Assembly (NCBI RefSeq): GCF_030867095.1
Contig: NC_081831.1
Span: 42,965,319-43,029,318, forward strand
From: Alligator mississippiensis
Lineage: Eukaryota > Chordata > Crocodylia > Alligatoridae
DNA: 64,000 bases
Direction: 5' to 3'
The position numbers were made by a program, and so were the translations under genes. Positions 57,762-64,000 of this stretch are shown here, piece after piece. Under the pieces are notes generated by a model that was not told where the DNA came from, did not search any database, and worked only from the letters and a program-made list of their open reading frames with translations. Position 1 is the stretch's first letter. Each line of letters opens with the position of its first letter.

Positions 57762-59902
57762 ATGGATGTGCTCCTGCTACTGCTGGCGGCTGCTGCGCTG
57801 TGGGCCAGGGCTGGGGCCCTCATCAACCTGAAGTACTCTGTGGAGGAGGAACAGCGAGCGGGCACCGTGATTGCCAACGTGGCCAAGGACGCACGTGAGG
57901 CTGGCTTCGTGCTGGATCCGCGGCAACCCGCCGCCTTCCGCGTGGTGTCTAACTCCGCGCCGCACCTGGTAGACATCAACCCCGGTTCGGGCTTGCTGGT
58001 GACCAAGCAGAAGATTGACCGGGACCTGCTGTGCCGCCAGAGCCCCAAGTGTGTGATCTCGCTGGAGGTAATGTCCAGCTCCATGGAGATCTGCGTGATC
58101 AAACTGGAGATCAAGGACCTAAATGACAACGCGCCCAGCTTCCCCACAGACCAGATAGAGCTGGAGATCTCAGAGACAGCCAGCCCAGGCACGCGAGTGC
58201 CACTGGAGAGTGCCTACGACCCTGACTCGGGCAGCTTTGGCGTGCAGAGCTACCAGATCACCCCCAATGACCTCTTCGGCCTGGAGACCAAGATACGTGG
58301 CGATGGGTCCCGCTTCGCCGAGCTGGTGGTGGAGAAGAGCCTGGACCGTGAGACCCAGTCCCACTACAGTTACCTGATCACGGCCCTGGATGGTGGTGAT
58401 CCTCCCAACCTGGGCACCGTGGAGCTGAGCATCCGGGTTATCGACTCCAATGACAACAACCCGCTCTTTGAGGAGCTGGCCTACACTGTGAGTGTGCCTG
58501 AGAATGCGCCTCCAGGCACTCCCCTTCTTCGCCTCAATGCTTCCGACCCTGATGAGGGTACTAATGGGCAGGTCCTCTACTCCTTCCACAGCTACGTGTC
58601 TGAGCGTGCTCGTGACCTCTTTCAGATCGACCCCCAAAGTGGCCTCATCACAGTCAGTGGAGCCATTGACTATGAGGAGGGCCATGTTTATGAGCTGGAT
58701 GTGCAGGCCAAAGACCTTGGGCCCAACTCCATCCCGGCCCACTGCAAGGTGACAGTCACCGTGCAGGATGCCAATGACAACCCACCCCTCATCAACCTGC
58801 TCTCAGTCAACAGCGAGCTGGTGGAGGTGAGTGAGAATGCTCCTCCAGGCTATGTCATCGCCTTGGTGAGGGTCTCCGACCGTGATTCAGGTGCCAATGG
58901 CAGGGTGCAGTGCAAGCTGCTGGGCAATGTGCCTTTCCGCCTGCAGGAGTATGAGAGCTTCTCCACCATCCTCGTGGATGGCCGGCTGGACCGGGAACAG
59001 AGGGACCAGTACAACCTCACTATCCAGGCGAAGGACAATGGCATCCCCTCCCTTCAGGCCACCAAGTCCTTTACTGTCAAGATCACTGATGAGAACGACA
59101 ACCACCCCCACTTCTCCAAGCCCTACTACCAAGTCATTGTGCAGGAGAACAACACTCCTGGGGCTTACCTCCTCTCTGTGTCTGCCAGGGACCCTGACCT
59201 GGGCCTTAACGGCAGCGTCTCCTATCAGATTGTGCCCTCTCAAGTCAGGGATATGCCCGTCTTCACCTACGTTTCCATCAACCCCAACTCTGGAGACATC
59301 TATGCTTTGCGGTCCTTCAATCATGAGCAGACCAAGGCATTTGAATTCAAAGTCTTGGCCAAAGATGGGGGCAACCCATCCCTGCAGAGCAATGCCACCG
59401 TCAGAGTGATTGTCCTGGATGTTAATGACAACACCCCCGTGATCACTGCCCCTCCCTTGGTCAATGGGACCGCAGAAGTGTACATCCCTAGGAATGCGGG
59501 AGTTGGCTACCTAGTGACTGTAGTCAAGGCAGATGACTATGATGAGGGTGAAAATGGAAGACTATCCTATGAAATGGTAGAAGGGGATAGAGGATTTTTT
59601 GAAATAGATCAAATCAATGGAGAGATAAGGACCACCAGAGCATTTGGGGAGAATTCAAAGACCGCTTATGAGCTCATTGTAGTGGCCCATGACCATGGAA
59701 AAACTTCTCTCTCAGCATCTGCCTTGATTCTGATATACTTGTCTCCATCTCTGGATGCCCAGGAATCCATAGGATCTGTTAACTTGTCACTGATTTTCAT
59801 TATTGCCCTGGGTTCTATTGCAGCTATTCTTTTTGTCACCATGATCTTTGTGGCAGTAAAGTGTAAAAGGGATAACAAGGAAATCAGGACCTACAACTGC
59901 AG
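57762..59902 (+). CDS. PCDH19: Protocadherin-19, coding exon 1 (ectodomain and membrane helix)
   Basis: This exon encodes residues 1-713 and two bases of codon 714 of a delta-2 protocadherin, a homophilic calcium-dependent adhesion protein of the neuronal surface. The signal peptide is about residues 1-19, and the mature start [15 protein letters not shown] is that of vertebrate PCDH19. Six cadherin repeats follow, with calcium-binding linkers DLNDN (119-123), DSNDN (228-232), DANDN (336-340), DENDN (443-447) and DVNDN (553-557). An RGD lies at 179-181 in repeat 2. N-glycosylation sequons are at 259, 418, 483, 544 and 568. The membrane helix is about 675-699, followed by [14 protein letters not shown]. 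The start is supported by a good Kozak context (GAG ATG G) and an upstream in-frame stop at 57687. The exon ends at TGCAG before GTAAAG. A single large exon carrying the whole ectodomain is normal for this family. PCDH10, 17 and 18 were considered; the N-terminus and tail fit PCDH19 far better. Confidence 0.97.

Positions 59903-64000
<4,098 letters not shown>

Noticed and set aside
58170..58742. 190-codon open frame opposite PCDH19 exon 1
   Set aside because: It is a shadow of the conserved cadherin-repeat coding frame on the other strand.

Overview
The window looks like a piece of a non-avian sauropsid genome, most likely crocodilian, with turtle as the alternative. The reasons are the abundance of CR1 LINEs (some nearly undamaged), ancient MIR/CORE-SINE and L3-type relics, hAT and palindromic miniature DNA elements, endogenous-retrovirus-type LTRs, a Penelope-like retroelement, and one recognisable vertebrate gene with introns and a CpG-island promoter. 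No prokaryotic feature is present.

Layout. About the first 54 kb is gene-poor intergenic DNA made largely of decayed transposable elements. From the left: an internal CR1 reverse-transcriptase piece (153-943); single-copy DNA; Penelope-like material (a 3' tail near 7.7 kb and a GIY-YIG-bearing copy at 9.4-10.35 kb); two CR1 copies head to tail on the minus strand (11829-16812); a palindromic mariner-type miniature element carrying a CR1 tail (17.2-17.4 kb); a CR1 split by two insertions, one of them a solo LTR with a perfect 6-bp target duplication (18.25-22.1 kb); scattered SINE relics; two further LTR candidates (26.67-27.90 and 47.44-48.35 kb); three hAT-type miniature elements; and an old L3/CR1 relic (52.1-53.2 kb).

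The only host gene is protocadherin-19 (PCDH19) on the plus strand. A GC-rich promoter and 5' leader with several short upstream ORFs (about 56.0-57.76 kb) precedes the large first coding exon (57762-59902), which encodes the signal peptide, six cadherin repeats and the membrane helix. A 3.4-kb intron follows, then a cytoplasmic-domain exon (63277-63604). The rest of the gene lies beyond the right edge. Exon 1 joins this exon in frame, and I could not find the small cassette exon that mammals place between them.

I found no convincing new multi-gene system. The most informative observations are the Penelope-like element, the nested and chimeric retroelement junctions (possible template switching), the LTRs, and the regulatory architecture of PCDH19.
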